Shown: positions 17,059 through 25,128 of the stretch, one piece after another
Layout of the letters: each line of letters opens with the position of its first letter
Position numbering within the stretch: position 1 is the first letter of the stretch
NCBI RefSeq assembly: GCF_036499745.1
Contig: NZ_DASYDG010000012.1
Location: 1-64,000 of the forward strand
Direction: 5' to 3'
Source of the DNA: Pinirhizobacter sp036499745
Lineage (GTDB): Bacteria; Pseudomonadota; Gammaproteobacteria; Xanthomonadales; Rhodanobacteraceae
Length of the DNA stretch: 64,000 bases
Program-made: the position numbers and the translations under genes
The notes under the pieces: generated by a model
Told to the model about the DNA's origin: nothing
The model's input: the letters and a program-made list of their open reading frames with translations, nothing else
Database searches by the model: none

Positions 17059-17148
17059 ATGAACCAGCAAGCGCAACCCTCCGTAATGATCAAAAGCCAC
17101 CTTGCCTTTTATTCGGATCGCGTCGATTCAATCGAAGAAACGGCCTGA
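17059..17148 (+). CDS. Possible 29-residue small protein between two SDR genes
   Basis: A short frame starting MNQQAQPSVMIKSHLAF and ending in EETA. It is preceded by CAGGAGGATCAATC, the best Shine-Dalgarno sequence in this part of the window, with 7-8 nt spacing. It is neither hydrophobic nor obviously domain-bearing. It may be a true small protein, a leader that couples translation of the second SDR, or the N-terminal stub of a lost gene. Evidence is only the ribosome site and position. Confidence 0.4.
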   Translation: MNQQAQPSVMIKSHLAFYSDRVDSIEETA

Positions 17149-17180
17149 CGCGCCTCTCATCAACGACAGGAACCCTTCAC

Positions 17181-17927
17181 ATGACTACGCTTGCCGGAAA
17201 AACCGCCCTGGTGACCGGGGCATCGCGCGGCATCGGCCGTGCCACCGCCATTGCACTTGCGAAGGCAGGCGCTCAGGTCATCGTCCACTACGGCAGCTCG
17301 CAGAAAGAAGCCGATGCCGTGGTCAACGACATCATTGCCACCGGCGGCCGTGCCCAGAAGGTTGGCGCCGACCTGAGCAGGCCGGATGGCCCACATGATC
17401 TGGCAAAGCATGTCCGCGGCATCGTGGGCGATCGCCTGGACATTCTCGTGGCTAATGCCGGTGTGTCCAAAGCAGCATCCATCGAAGAGTTGACAGTAGA
17501 AGACTTCGATCAATTATTCGCAGTCAACGTACGCGCACCTTATTTTCTGGTCCAACAGCTGTTACCGACCATGTGCAAGGGCGGTACCATTATCTTTACC
17601 TCGTCGCTGGTCGCGCGCGCGGTCGCCGGAACGCTGTCGGCCTACGCCGCCACGAAGGGCGCCGTCGATACGCTGGTCAAGCACTTTGCGGCGGCCCTGG
17701 GCGAACGCGGCATCCGCGTCAACGCAGTGGCACCTGGCGTGGTCGACACCGACATGTCCAACTTCACCAAGACCGAAGCCGGTCGCGAAGGCGCCTTGTC
17801 CATGCAGGCACTCAAACGCCTCGCCACCCCGGAAGACATCGCCGGCGTCATCGCATTCCTGGCATGCGACGATGCCCGCTGGATCACGGGCGACACCATT
17901 CGGGTGGATGGCGGCTCGAAGCTGTAA
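17181..17927 (+). CDS. Short-chain dehydrogenase/reductase (FabG-like), second copy
   Basis: A 248-residue classical SDR closely similar in plan to the one at 16248: LVTGASRGIGRATAIAL, HYGSSQKEADAV (NADP-type), DILVANAGVSKA, TSSLVARAV with the catalytic serine, and YAATKGAVDTLVKHFA with YxxxK. It ends with ITGDTIRVDGGSKL. The two SDRs and the small frame between them read as one unit downstream of the LysR operator. The two proteins are related but clearly diverged, so they may act on successive or alternative substrates. The ribosome site is modest (ACAGGAACCCTTCAC). Confidence 0.92.
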   Translation: MTTLAGKTALVTGASRGIGRATAIALAKAGAQVIVHYGSSQKEADAVVNDIIATGGRAQKVGADLSRPDGPHDLAKHVRGIVGDRLDILVANAGVSKAASIEELTVEDFDQLFAVNVRAPYFLVQQLLPTMCKGGTIIFTSSLVARAVAGTLSAYAATKGAVDTLVKHFAAALGERGIRVNAVAPGVVDTDMSNFTKTEAGREGALSMQALKRLATPEDIAGVIAFLACDDARWITGDTIRVDGGSKL

Positions 17928-17963
17928 TTCCATGGACCACCGCCAGGCTGCAGGATCACGATC

Positions 17964-18101
17964 ATGCTTCGCGGATCAGGCTGTGCATCGACGTGGTCGC
18001 CCGAAATGAAGGAAGTGTTTCTCCCCATGCATGTGGTCTATCGCAAAGACGCGCTTCCCGGGCCGGCTGGCCGCGCCCTCATCTCACAATTGCAGTCGTG
18101 A
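17964..18101 (+). pseudogene. Possible LysR C-terminal fragment
   Basis: The 331 nt between the second SDR and the secreted protein (17928-18258) contain no complete gene. A 45-residue frame here reads WSPEMKEVFLPMHVVYRKDA then GPAGRALISQL, which resembles the last 35 residues of LysR effector domains (W-x-P, a hydrophobic strand, Y-x-R, then an R-A-x-I helix). No HTH or upstream effector region is present, so if real it is only a remnant. The match is by eye and short. The rest of the gap shows nothing I can name. Confidence 0.3.
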
Positions 18102-18258
18102 CGGCGCATGGCCAGGTGAACCGTCCGGGCTTTGCCGAAATCGTGTAATGGAGAACGTCTGCCAGCCACCAGGTCACCGGTTGGCGCACGTTTCCAATTG
18201 ACAGGTGCTGGTTTGGGGCGGAGGCTATGAATACGGGCCGCGGCTGCGAGCAACGACC

Positions 18259-18762
18259 ATGAGAACCCTCCCTACCGTATTTGCCGCTACTTCCATGGCG
18301 ACGTTATTCGTCGCTCCCCTGTGCCACGCACAGACATCCCTAACCGACGTTCGGAAGATTGGAGGTTCAATCGCACCCACGACGGTTCAGCAGGCGCGCC
18401 AGAACTGGCAAGCACCGCACCTGAGCGCCAGCAGTATCGCAACTACGGAGGTCGAAGCTGTCTGCATGGGGACTGACCCCTCCGCCTGTACCGCCAAAAC
18501 CACGCCCATTGTCGCTGGCGCGACGCGCATGGCTTACTGTGACGTGGACGACGTTGGGTTCTCAGCCTGCCTGGCACGTTTTTCTTCCGCGGTCGTTCGC
18601 CATCCAGAGCCCGCTCGCCAGGTGGTCAATGTGACCCTTCGCAGCGGTGCGGGCACCAGCCGCACGATCACCGTCTTGCTGAACGGTGCACAGACTGCCG
18701 CGGACGCCGCCACCATGGCATTGCAGGGCACATCGGATGAGACGGTAGTGGCGACGAACTGA
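18259..18762 (+). CDS. Secreted protein of unknown function
   Basis: A 167-residue protein with a signal peptide (MRTLPTVFAATSMATLFVAP then LCHAQ). The mature part has four cysteines in VEAVCMGTDPSACTA, AYCDVDDVGFSACLARFSS, which could form two disulfides, and a C-terminal block VNVTLRSGAGTSRTITVLLN. I do not recognise a named domain; proteins of this plan occur as orphans in xanthomonads. The ATG at 18259 is chosen because it gives the signal peptide; the ribosome site is weak. It stands alone and is convergent with the porin gene downstream. A function in the envelope is all that can be said. Confidence 0.65.
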   Translation: MRTLPTVFAATSMATLFVAPLCHAQTSLTDVRKIGGSIAPTTVQQARQNWQAPHLSASSIATTEVEAVCMGTDPSACTAKTTPIVAGATRMAYCDVDDVGFSACLARFSSAVVRHPEPARQVVNVTLRSGAGTSRTITVLLNGAQTAADAATMALQGTSDETVVATN

Positions 18763-18861
18763 TGATGGCCGAATCTTCGTTGTAATTGGCCCATTGCAGC
18801 GTGGCTCCTTCGAGTCGGATGTGGGCGTCAATCAGCACGCGCTTTCGTCCGCTTCGGATCA

Positions 18862-20286
18862 TCACCACGTGAATCTCCCTTCGACACCAACATAATCGCC
18901 GTCACGTCCACCGGCCATGCGTATCGTGCGACCGACGTCGTAGTGCACGGCTTCCACCGTGCCAGTAACGTTGGCGTTGAAAGCATAGTCGACACGCACT
19001 TGCCCATAGGCGCCAGTCCAACGACCGCCGCTTCCCGCCGTTCCGGGTAGTGAAATATCTGGCTGTACATAGATGGCGTCCGCTGTCGTTTGCCTCCACT
19101 GAAAACCGACCGCCCCCATGACGACAAGCTCCGTCGTGGGTTTTACTGTCAGCCCCGACTTGATGTGAACAAGATTGGTGTAGCCGGTAAAGGCCGCCGC
19201 CGTGAAGTAATAGCCATTCGGGAACAGTGGATTGAAGGTGCTGAGCGTGCCATCGCCACGGCGGCGGTTGCCCGAGGCTGCATCGACCTGCAGCCCGAGC
19301 CTCGGCGACAAGGCGCTCGACCAGGTGTAGCCCACACGCGCTCCCGTGCCCCAAGCATCGATGTCCTTTGCACCGACGCGACCACGTTGTGCCATGCCCT
19401 CCAGATCCCAGTCCACGCCGGATTGCTGACCCGCGTAGCGAACATCATAGATATCGCGCCGTTCATTGCCGACAGCATCTAGGTACCGTGGGTTGTCGCG
19501 ACTATACAACGCGTAGTACGCCGACAACTCCCCACCGCCCTGCAGCCAGCGCTCCACACGCAGGATGTTCAAGCGAAAGTGCCGGTTGGACGTGTCATCG
19601 AACGGGTGCCCGTCCTTGTATTGCACTGGCTGGCTCAGGAGACCAATAAACCGCCACGGCCCGATTTCCAAGGCAGCCCAGATCGCGTCGAACGACTGCC
19701 GCACGTTCGGGCCGTCGCGCAACGACAAAAAGCGCTGGAGATCAAAGGCGAAATCCTGCCGTCCGACGCGGGCCTTGAACATGCCGTCAGCCAATGGACG
19801 AGCGTAGGCGACGAACGCAAGCCGCAGATCCCGGGAATTGCGATCAGCGCCACCGATCACCTGCTTGCCCAACGTGTGCGCATCCTCGAACTGAACGAAG
19901 GCTTGCCAGTAATTGGCGAAGCGTATATCCGCATGAAGTTGGAAACGCTTGAGCAGATAGGTAGCGTTGGGACTGCTACCGAGGCCGAAGGCCACCGCGT
20001 CTGACATTTCGGTTCGCTCACGCAAGTTCACGCCGAGCGAAAGATACGTTTTCGGATCGCCCGAACTCAGTGAAATGTACTTCAGCGTGTCGCCCCCTTG
20101 TGTACGCAACGACGGATCAGCCAGCGCAGACCAGTCTTCCTGCCAACGATTGCCGAGCAATGCTGGCCGCTCCGCGACACTCTGCACCGACGAACCCTGA
20201 GTGGAGTTGGAGCTCGCATCCTGAGCGCCAGCCGCGGCCGACGTAAAACCCGACCACAAAATTATCCAAACCGTCAAGGAACGCAT
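18862..20286 (-). CDS. Alginate-export-type outer-membrane porin
   Basis: About 474 residues: signal peptide (MRSLTVWIILWSGFTSAAAG), a short low-complexity Ser/Thr linker, then a beta-barrel domain with the family blocks YLSLGVNLRERTEMSDAVAF, KRFQLHADIRFANYWQAFVQ and FKARVGRQDFAFDLQRFLSL, and many alternating-hydrophobic strands to a C-terminal aromatic (GRFTW). These match the alginate export (AlgE-like) family, which forms anion-selective or substrate channels. It is the third gene after the propeller-like and Ig-like genes, 22 nt from the latter, so it probably works with them at the outer membrane. A TTG at 20322 could extend it by 12 residues but would spoil the signal peptide. The second copy of the cassette lacks this gene. 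Confidence 0.82.
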   Translation of the reverse strand: MRSLTVWIILWSGFTSAAAGAQDASSNSTQGSSVQSVAERPALLGNRWQEDWSALADPSLRTQGGDTLKYISLSSGDPKTYLSLGVNLRERTEMSDAVAFGLGSSPNATYLLKRFQLHADIRFANYWQAFVQFEDAHTLGKQVIGGADRNSRDLRLAFVAYARPLADGMFKARVGRQDFAFDLQRFLSLRDGPNVRQSFDAIWAALEIGPWRFIGLLSQPVQYKDGHPFDDTSNRHFRLNILRVERWLQGGGELSAYYALYSRDNPRYLDAVGNERRDIYDVRYAGQQSGVDWDLEGMAQRGRVGAKDIDAWGTGARVGYTWSSALSPRLGLQVDAASGNRRRGDGTLSTFNPLFPNGYYFTAAAFTGYTNLVHIKSGLTVKPTTELVVMGAVGFQWRQTTADAIYVQPDISLPGTAGSGGRWTGAYGQVRVDYAFNANVTGTVEAVHYDVGRTIRMAGGRDGDYVGVEGRFTW

Positions 20287-20308
20287 CGGAGAGAGTCGGA
20301 CGAGGGGC

Positions 20309-21064
20309 CTAGTCCTGCCCAACCGCTAGAGGGATGGAGAGGTCGGCAGCTGCCGACTCAGGCGTAGTCCCGGGCGACTCGAAATGTCCGTTCAAGCGGT
20401 TTCCGGAGGCGTCCTCGAGGTTGCCAAAGACGGCCAGCGTGTACCGCGATTCAGCCCAGGGATCGTCGGGCGTAAAGGTCCATCTTTTTTCGCCAACGTC
20501 TAGCCGGGCATGCCCCTGGATTCGGAGATTACTCGAGTTCGTAACCACGAGGTAGTCGACATCCCGACCGTCGATGGGTGCATCCAACTCCACCACGAGC
20601 GGCGCGCGCGTGCCCGCAAGAAGACTACCGACATGCCAGCCAGATGGGCGCGGGCCATCGTGGTCGTTCGAACCCACGTTCCAGCGCTTGACTTCCTGAC
20701 CGTCCAACGTCAGTACCACCAACTCACCAGCGTGGAGTACAGGCCCGACGGTGTCATGGGCGACAAGACCGCTCTTTACGCGCCCTGGATGTAGAAGCAC
20801 CGTCAAAATCCTGCCGCTGGGGGACCAGAGTTCCTGTTCCAAAAAAGGCTTGTCGATGACACTGCCGCTGGACTGACGCAGTGCCAACCGCGGCAGAACT
20901 GGCTCTCCAACAGGCTGCGCGAATACCAGGGAGATACGCAACAGGTTCGCTGGTACTTCTTGCCCTGACGGTTGGACGGCAACCGGCGCCGCCTGGGCAG
21001 CGACCAACTGAGCGGAGGCCGCTGTCCACAGGATCAGAGTGCACAGAGCGAGCGACGCCTTCAT
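20309..21064 (-). CDS. Secreted Ig-like protein of unknown function, cassette copy 1
   Basis: A 251-residue exported protein (signal peptide MKASLALCTLILWTAASAQL). The mature part begins with a strand pattern VPANLLRISLVFAQPV, then LWSPSGRILTVLLHPGRVKS and a C-terminal block YTLAVFGNLEDASGNRLNGH that resembles the bacterial Ig-like fold in which a DxxGN turn is conserved. I cannot assign a biochemical role. The homologue at 33660 shares every one of these blocks and the same neighbour. A TTAAGGAAGGTCTG ribosome site precedes the ATG, which lies 10 nt after the stop of the propeller-like gene. The partner relation suggests a two-protein periplasmic or surface complex. Confidence 0.7.
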   Translation of the reverse strand: MKASLALCTLILWTAASAQLVAAQAAPVAVQPSGQEVPANLLRISLVFAQPVGEPVLPRLALRQSSGSVIDKPFLEQELWSPSGRILTVLLHPGRVKSGLVAHDTVGPVLHAGELVVLTLDGQEVKRWNVGSNDHDGPRPSGWHVGSLLAGTRAPLVVELDAPIDGRDVDYLVVTNSSNLRIQGHARLDVGEKRWTFTPDDPWAESRYTLAVFGNLEDASGNRLNGHFESPGTTPESAAADLSIPLAVGQD

Positions 21065-21074
21065 CAGACCTTCC

Positions 21075-22307
21075 TTAATTGTGCGTATTGATGAATTCGG
21101 GAAACCCTTCCTGCTTCATCAGCATGTCATGGGCAGGCCTGAAGTACTTCAGTTGGAACGCATTGTTGTTGTATTTGTACTGCGGAAAGTCGTACTCGGA
21201 GACGAAATCTGTCAGCCGGAAAAGCATGGCCTTGTCAATCGACACCAACTGCAGGTCATCCGTCTCCAGCGCCCGGCGCACCACAATGAAAAAGTGGTCG
21301 TCGAGGTTGTCGATGCGGGTGGCCCCTACCAGCGCTGCCTGGGCCTCCTGCACACCAGCGATTTCACCGGCCGGCACGGGCTTGTCGATGCCAGGCTTCT
21401 CATTCGCAGCCTCAACCTCGGAGACCGGGATGATGTTGGCCGAGCGTTGGTAATTCAGCAGCATAAGCATGTCTTTCGGCTTACCGCCCGGGTCATTTGC
21501 GCTGTACGAAATCATGTCCGCGGGCGTGTTTCCGTAGCCCAGTTCTGCGATGGATTTTCCCTTGACGTGCGCACCGTCCTTCAAGTCCTCTAGCGGGATG
21601 GTCACGAGCGGCGTACAAGTATACGCGGCGACGACGTAAGGCTTTCCGCCAAGCGTTGCGAACGACATCGCGCGAATGGGAGCGCGCGTTTCAACCTGGT
21701 TGTGCGTGGTGTGGTAGATCTCCACCGACGTCATCGTCTGCTTGTCGGTGAACGGGTACGGGATGCGACGAAGCGTCGACGCGAAGTTCTGGTTCGACAG
21801 ACCTGCCACGAACAACTCGCCGTTGTGCCATTTCATGTCCGTGACCGTGAAGCTGCGCTCCGGCGTTTGCTTCCAGAACTCGTACTTGGATTCGTCCGAA
21901 TCCTTCAGTGTTACCGCCGTCGACTTCATGCCCGCAAGGTCGAGCTCGCGCACTTTTTGGTCGGAAGTGACTACAACGATCGCTGGCGTCTTGTTCGCGC
22001 CGATACTCACGGCAAGGTACACCTCGCCCGAACCCGGGCGAGCCGCCATGTCTTCGACCGTGATCTTGCCGGCACCGAGCGACTTGGACAGCAACGCCTC
22101 CAGGTCGACGATGTTGAAGGTTCCTTCGCCCATCTTGGGCAAAGGCGCCGGTAACGTCAGTGCTTCCACCTGGGAGCCTTTCCAGTCGGCGACAAAAAGA
22201 ATATTGTCGGGGCCGAATGCGAGCCTCGATATGGACTTCACGTCGGCAGCAAAGGTCCCGGTGGACACCAAGGTGGCCGCGACAGCAACGAGTATCTTCG
22301 AATTCAT
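21075..22307 (-). CDS. Secreted propeller-like protein of unknown function, cassette copy 1
   Basis: A 410-residue exported protein. After the signal peptide (MNSKILVAVAATLVSTGTFA) comes ADVKSISRLAFGPDNILFVA, a typical first blade of a beta-propeller, then repeated strand-turn blocks such as RSFTVTDMKWHNGELFVAGL and RAPIRAMSFATLGGKPYVVA. Two conserved stretches around AAYTCTPLVTIPLEDLKDGA and AELGYGNTPADMISY are shared almost unchanged with the copy at 34461. I recognise no catalytic motif. ATG at 22307 follows TAGGAG 7 nt upstream. It is the first gene of a three-gene unit and divergent from a LysR gene, which may control it. The propeller reading is an inference from blade-like repeats. Confidence 0.72.
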   Translation of the reverse strand: MNSKILVAVAATLVSTGTFAADVKSISRLAFGPDNILFVADWKGSQVEALTLPAPLPKMGEGTFNIVDLEALLSKSLGAGKITVEDMAARPGSGEVYLAVSIGANKTPAIVVVTSDQKVRELDLAGMKSTAVTLKDSDESKYEFWKQTPERSFTVTDMKWHNGELFVAGLSNQNFASTLRRIPYPFTDKQTMTSVEIYHTTHNQVETRAPIRAMSFATLGGKPYVVAAYTCTPLVTIPLEDLKDGAHVKGKSIAELGYGNTPADMISYSANDPGGKPKDMLMLLNYQRSANIIPVSEVEAANEKPGIDKPVPAGEIAGVQEAQAALVGATRIDNLDDHFFIVVRRALETDDLQLVSIDKAMLFRLTDFVSEYDFPQYKYNNNAFQLKYFRPAHDMLMKQEGFPEFINTHN

Positions 22308-22414
22308 CTCACGACTCCTACAGGGGGTTAAGTGGCGCCTGAAGCCACGTGGGTAATACTCAGGCCGTTGGAACTTCATCTAGCGTCCTTCAACCGGCCC
22401 ACAGGAGAAGATCC

Positions 22415-23311
22415 ATGGACAGACATCTGGCCCTGCAATGCTTCTGTCGAGTTGTCGAGACGGGCGGGTTCGCCGCGGCGGCACGCGATCTCAACTACTC
22501 GCCGGCAATGGTGACCAAGTACATCCAGCATCTCGAGGAGTGCACTGGGAGCCGCCTGCTTGCACGAACCACGCGACGCATGCAGCTCACCGAGGCCGGT
22601 GAGCGCTTCTATGCTTACTGCCGGCGCGTGCTGGACGACACTGAGCGCACGCTGGGTGCGATTCGCGCGGCTCGTGATGAGCTCTCCGGCCGGCTGGTGC
22701 TGGCGGTGCCGGTGTCGCTCACACTGACCTTCCTCAAGGACCACCTGCATGCCTTTCACGTGGCGCAGCCGGGCATTGAGCTTGAGCTGAGGCTGGCGGA
22801 CCGGCCCGTCGACCTGGTACGTGACGGCATCGACATAGCCCTGCGCGGCCAGGCGCGGCTCGATGATTCCTCGCTGGTCGCGATGCCGCTGATGGTGATA
22901 CACCGCGTCCTGGCTGCGGCACCGGACTACTGGCGCCAGCAGGGCAAGCCCGAACATCCGTCGGGCCTGTCCACTCATAACTGCCTGCCCTATCTGTTCG
23001 GCAGTGACGCCATGCGCTGGCACTTCGACGGACCTGGCGGCCCGCAGACCGTGGATATTCACGGCAACTTCCGCACGGACAACAGCCTGATGCTGATCGA
23101 CGCAGCGCTGCGAGGCGTGGGCGTGGTGCTGGCTCCCCGCGTGATGATGCGCGCAGAAATCGCCGAGAGGCGGCTGGAGACCGCGCTGGACGACTGGCGT
23201 GCCGAGCCGCGCCAACTGTTCGCGATCTACCCGAGCCGGGAGCACCTGCCGGCGCGGGTGCGTACGTTGTTGAACTTCCTGAAGGAGCGACTGGCCAGCT
23301 CGGACGGTTGA
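22415..23311 (+). CDS. LysR-family transcriptional regulator (CrgA/DmlR-like)
   Basis: A 298-residue LysR regulator of the subgroup with short helical HTH: MDRHLALQCFCRVVETGGFA then AAARDLNYSPAMVTKYIQHL, effector domain from about residue 90 (GRLVLAVPVSLTLTFLKDHL). ATG at 22415 follows AGGAGAAGATCC. It is divergent from the propeller-Ig-porin unit with about 107 nt between the starts, so it is the obvious candidate regulator for that unit. The second cassette copy has no LysR gene beside it. No firm operator was found in the gap. Confidence 0.92.
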   Translation: MDRHLALQCFCRVVETGGFAAAARDLNYSPAMVTKYIQHLEECTGSRLLARTTRRMQLTEAGERFYAYCRRVLDDTERTLGAIRAARDELSGRLVLAVPVSLTLTFLKDHLHAFHVAQPGIELELRLADRPVDLVRDGIDIALRGQARLDDSSLVAMPLMVIHRVLAAAPDYWRQQGKPEHPSGLSTHNCLPYLFGSDAMRWHFDGPGGPQTVDIHGNFRTDNSLMLIDAALRGVGVVLAPRVMMRAEIAERRLETALDDWRAEPRQLFAIYPSREHLPARVRTLLNFLKERLASSDG

Positions 23312-23331
23312 GCGCAGGATGAGGACGCGGG

Positions 23332-24120
23332 TCATGACAGGCGCTCCTTCATGGGTTCATGTGAAGCGTGGGCCGCTGTCAGGCCGGTTCGTGGGTCGAC
23401 CGCGGCGGTGTCGAAACGCAGGAGCTCGGAGGGAGACTCCGCCTGCAGTTGCAGCTGAGGCACGCCATCGAAGAACACAATGGCGTCGCCGTTCTGGAGG
23501 ACGACGTCTTCAAGACCCTCGCCGTGCACTTCGAAGATCCCCTGCATCGTGTGCAGGTAGAGCCCGCCCGTAGCGCGTGCGGGTATCTGGAGTGCCCTGC
23601 CCGGCACGGCCAGGCCGAGAGCGAGCACCACGTCGACGCCGATGTCGAGCTCACCATCCCCCGGCAACGGCGATACCAGCGTGCGCCATGCGCCAGGTGT
23701 GGACGCCTTGTACGGCAGCCGTTCGACGGCCGGTTCGAGACCCAGGGTGGAAGGCGCGAACCAGAGCTGGAAATGATGGTCGACCTGGTGCAGCGAGGTG
23801 TTCCACTGCCGATGGCGGATGCCGCGCCCGGCGCGCATCCACTGCAGTTCGCCGGGCCGTACCAGCATCTCGCGGCCCTGGCTGTCGCGATGCTCGATGG
23901 TGCCGCTGCGCGGCAGCATGACGATCTCGAGATTGCGGTGCGGATGCATCTCAAAGCCAGTGCCCGGCTGCACGCGGTCTTCGTTGAGCGCCAGCAGTGG
24001 GCCGAAACGCGGGCGACGCGGATCGACGTGGTCAGCGAAGTTGAAGCTAAATCTTGCGTCGAGCCATGTGGTACGCATCATGCCGCGGTCCGCGCCGCGG
24101 CGGATTTCGAACGCGTTCAT
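23332..24120 (-). CDS. Pirin-family protein (YhaK-like)
   Basis: A 262-residue bicupin of the pirin family. The N-terminal cupin has FEMHPHRNLEIVMLPRSGTI, where HPH and the following Glu form the usual iron site, then GELQWMRAGRGIRHRQWN. The C-terminal cupin is looser (GGLYLHTMQGIFEVHGEGLE). Related enzymes include quercetin 2,3-dioxygenases, but most pirins have unknown substrates. Its ATG overlaps the stop of a 25-residue upstream frame as ATGA. It converges with the LysR gene at 22415, with 20 nt between their stops. Confidence 0.9.
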   Translation of the reverse strand: MNAFEIRRGADRGMMRTTWLDARFSFNFADHVDPRRPRFGPLLALNEDRVQPGTGFEMHPHRNLEIVMLPRSGTIEHRDSQGREMLVRPGELQWMRAGRGIRHRQWNTSLHQVDHHFQLWFAPSTLGLEPAVERLPYKASTPGAWRTLVSPLPGDGELDIGVDVVLALGLAVPGRALQIPARATGGLYLHTMQGIFEVHGEGLEDVVLQNGDAIVFFDGVPQLQLQAESPSELLRFDTAAVDPRTGLTAAHASHEPMKERLS

Positions 24121-24194
24121 GCCGGCGTCTCCCAGCCAAGGCCGAGCGTGACGCCGGCGCCCAGCAGCGGCAGCCAGTGGCGGAATAGGTTCAT
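24117..24194 (-). CDS. 25-residue frame, probable DoxX N-terminal stub coupled to pirin gene
   Basis: Reads MNLFRHWLPLLGAGVTLGLG then WETPA. The opening resembles the start of DoxX-family membrane proteins, which are common neighbours of pirin genes. A GAGGAG ribosome site lies 10 nt upstream of the ATG and the stop overlaps the pirin ATG (ATGA), so it would be translated and could set pirin translation. Most likely a DoxX gene that lost its body but kept its initiation region and coupling. A functional leader peptide is the alternative. Confidence 0.5.
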   Translation of the reverse strand: MNLFRHWLPLLGAGVTLGLGWETPA

Positions 24195-24524
24195 GGTGTG
24201 AAGGCTCCTCGACGATGTCCAGCTCAGTCTATGAACCGGGTTGCTGCCGATCGAGATGCGCCGTGGAAATTCACCGTTTTCGCTAGGTGGGGGAATCGAT
24301 GGCCGCTGTTGGGTTCCCAGCCTGTCTGGCTCGGGTCGGTCGCATCACCGTGCTACTCGCAGCGAAGGGTTGGAGTCCAAAAGCTCTGCCAAGCCTAGGT
24401 TTTCCCTTGTAGCTGAAATCGGCGATGAGCACTCCGAGACAAGAAAAAGGCGAATTTGACGAGGTCAATTACTGCGACTGCCCCGCAATCCTGGCTGGTA
24501 CCTTGGCCTATCCTTCAAGGCAAG
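24195..24524. other. 330-nt gap without an intact gene, holding gene scraps
   Basis: Between the DoxX-like stub and the MarR promoter no complete frame of good quality is seen. A short stretch at about 24306-24330 (GTTGGGTTCCCAGCC and following) resembles part of the secreted-protein gene at 18551-18577 (GTTGGGTTCTCAGCC), with a few mismatches. The stretch at 24400-24442 is a clearer scrap of the propeller-like gene. The remainder is unassigned. Confidence 0.5.
24400..24442 (-). pseudogene. Scrap of a third propeller-like cassette gene
   Basis: These 43 nt match 34536-34579 inside the 3' part of the second propeller-like gene. The first 23 nt are identical (beginning TTTTCCCTTGTAGCTGAAA), then there is a one-base deletion and about two mismatches up to CTCCGAGACA. 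On the coding strand it covers the codons for DFSYKGK. The deletion shifts the frame, so it is debris. Confidence 0.65.
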
Positions 24525-24553
24525 TTGACACTATGGTGTATATGCACTATATT
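24525..24553 (+). promoter_or_regulatory. marR-type gene promoter with overlapping operator
   Basis: TTGACA (24525-24530), a 17-nt spacer and TATATT (24548-24553) form a near-consensus sigma-70 promoter. The spacer contains TGGTGTATATGCA (24534-24546), whose exact reverse complement recurs before the next gene. The predicted transcription start is the A of the ATG at 24560, which would make a leaderless message. Confidence 0.65.
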
Positions 24554-24559
24554 AACTTG

Positions 24560-25033
24560 ATGAAGACAGGAAGGGCCCCTGGAAACAATACCATTGCCAG
24601 CATGGTGGACGATGTCACGGTGCATTGCCTTATGACACGAGCGCGTCGCATCTCACGCGTCGTGACCACCATCTTCGAACAGGAACTCCGTCCCTTCGGC
24701 CTGACGCCCTCGCAGTTCTCGTTGCTGGTAATTATTGCGCGCCTGGATGGCGCGAGCCGCGCGGAAATTGGTCGCGCCAATCACCAGGAGCGCTCCACCT
24801 CAACTCGAAATCTTCAGCTCGTGCTGGACCAGGGCTGGGCCAGAGAGTCGGTGCCGGAGAAAGGACGTGCCCGACCCATCAGGATCTCCCCGGCGGGCCG
24901 TGACTTACTTGTGAGCGCCATGCCCGCCTGGCGTGCCGCACAGGTCAAGACCCGGCAAATGCTGGGCGGTGACGGCGCATCCGCCATCGTCGAATTGTCC
25001 GCCGCGCTTCCGATCGAGGAGCAGCCCGGTTGA
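24560..25033 (+). CDS. MarR-family transcriptional regulator
   Basis: About 157 residues from the ATG at 24560. The winged-helix core reads LTPSQFSLLVIIARLDGASR then AEIGRANHQERSTSTRNLQL, VLDQGWARES and a wing VPEKGRARPIRISPAGRDLL. The C terminus forms the dimer helices. Upstream in-frame ATGs (to 24425) would place the promoter inside the coding region, so 24560 is preferred. MarR proteins usually sense phenolics, oxidants or antibiotics and repress themselves and a neighbour. The paired operator copies here point to the NAD(P)-binding gene at 25129 as the target. Confidence 0.85.
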   Translation: MKTGRAPGNNTIASMVDDVTVHCLMTRARRISRVVTTIFEQELRPFGLTPSQFSLLVIIARLDGASRAEIGRANHQERSTSTRNLQLVLDQGWARESVPEKGRARPIRISPAGRDLLVSAMPAWRAAQVKTRQMLGGDGASAIVELSAALPIEEQPG

Positions 25034-25055
25034 TCGCTTTTTATATCCACAATGT

Positions 25056-25068
25056 TGCATATACACCA
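25056..25068 (-). promoter_or_regulatory. Second copy of the MarR operator sequence
   Basis: TGCATATACACCA on the plus strand is the exact reverse complement of TGGTGTATATGCA at 24534-24546. It lies 61 nt before the start of the NmrA-like gene and 23 nt after the marR stop. A 13-nt exact repeat placed before both genes is a good operator candidate. Confidence 0.6.
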
Positions 25069-25128
25069 CACTGAAAACCCAGTTATGACCATCGTTAAAG
25101 CCGTGCATTCCACTCAAGCGGGATACCC

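Noticed and set aside
24301..24330. Stretch resembling part of the secreted-protein gene at 18551
   Set aside because: The match is only about 26 nt with several mismatches; it may be chance, so it is mentioned in the gap entry but not called a remnant.
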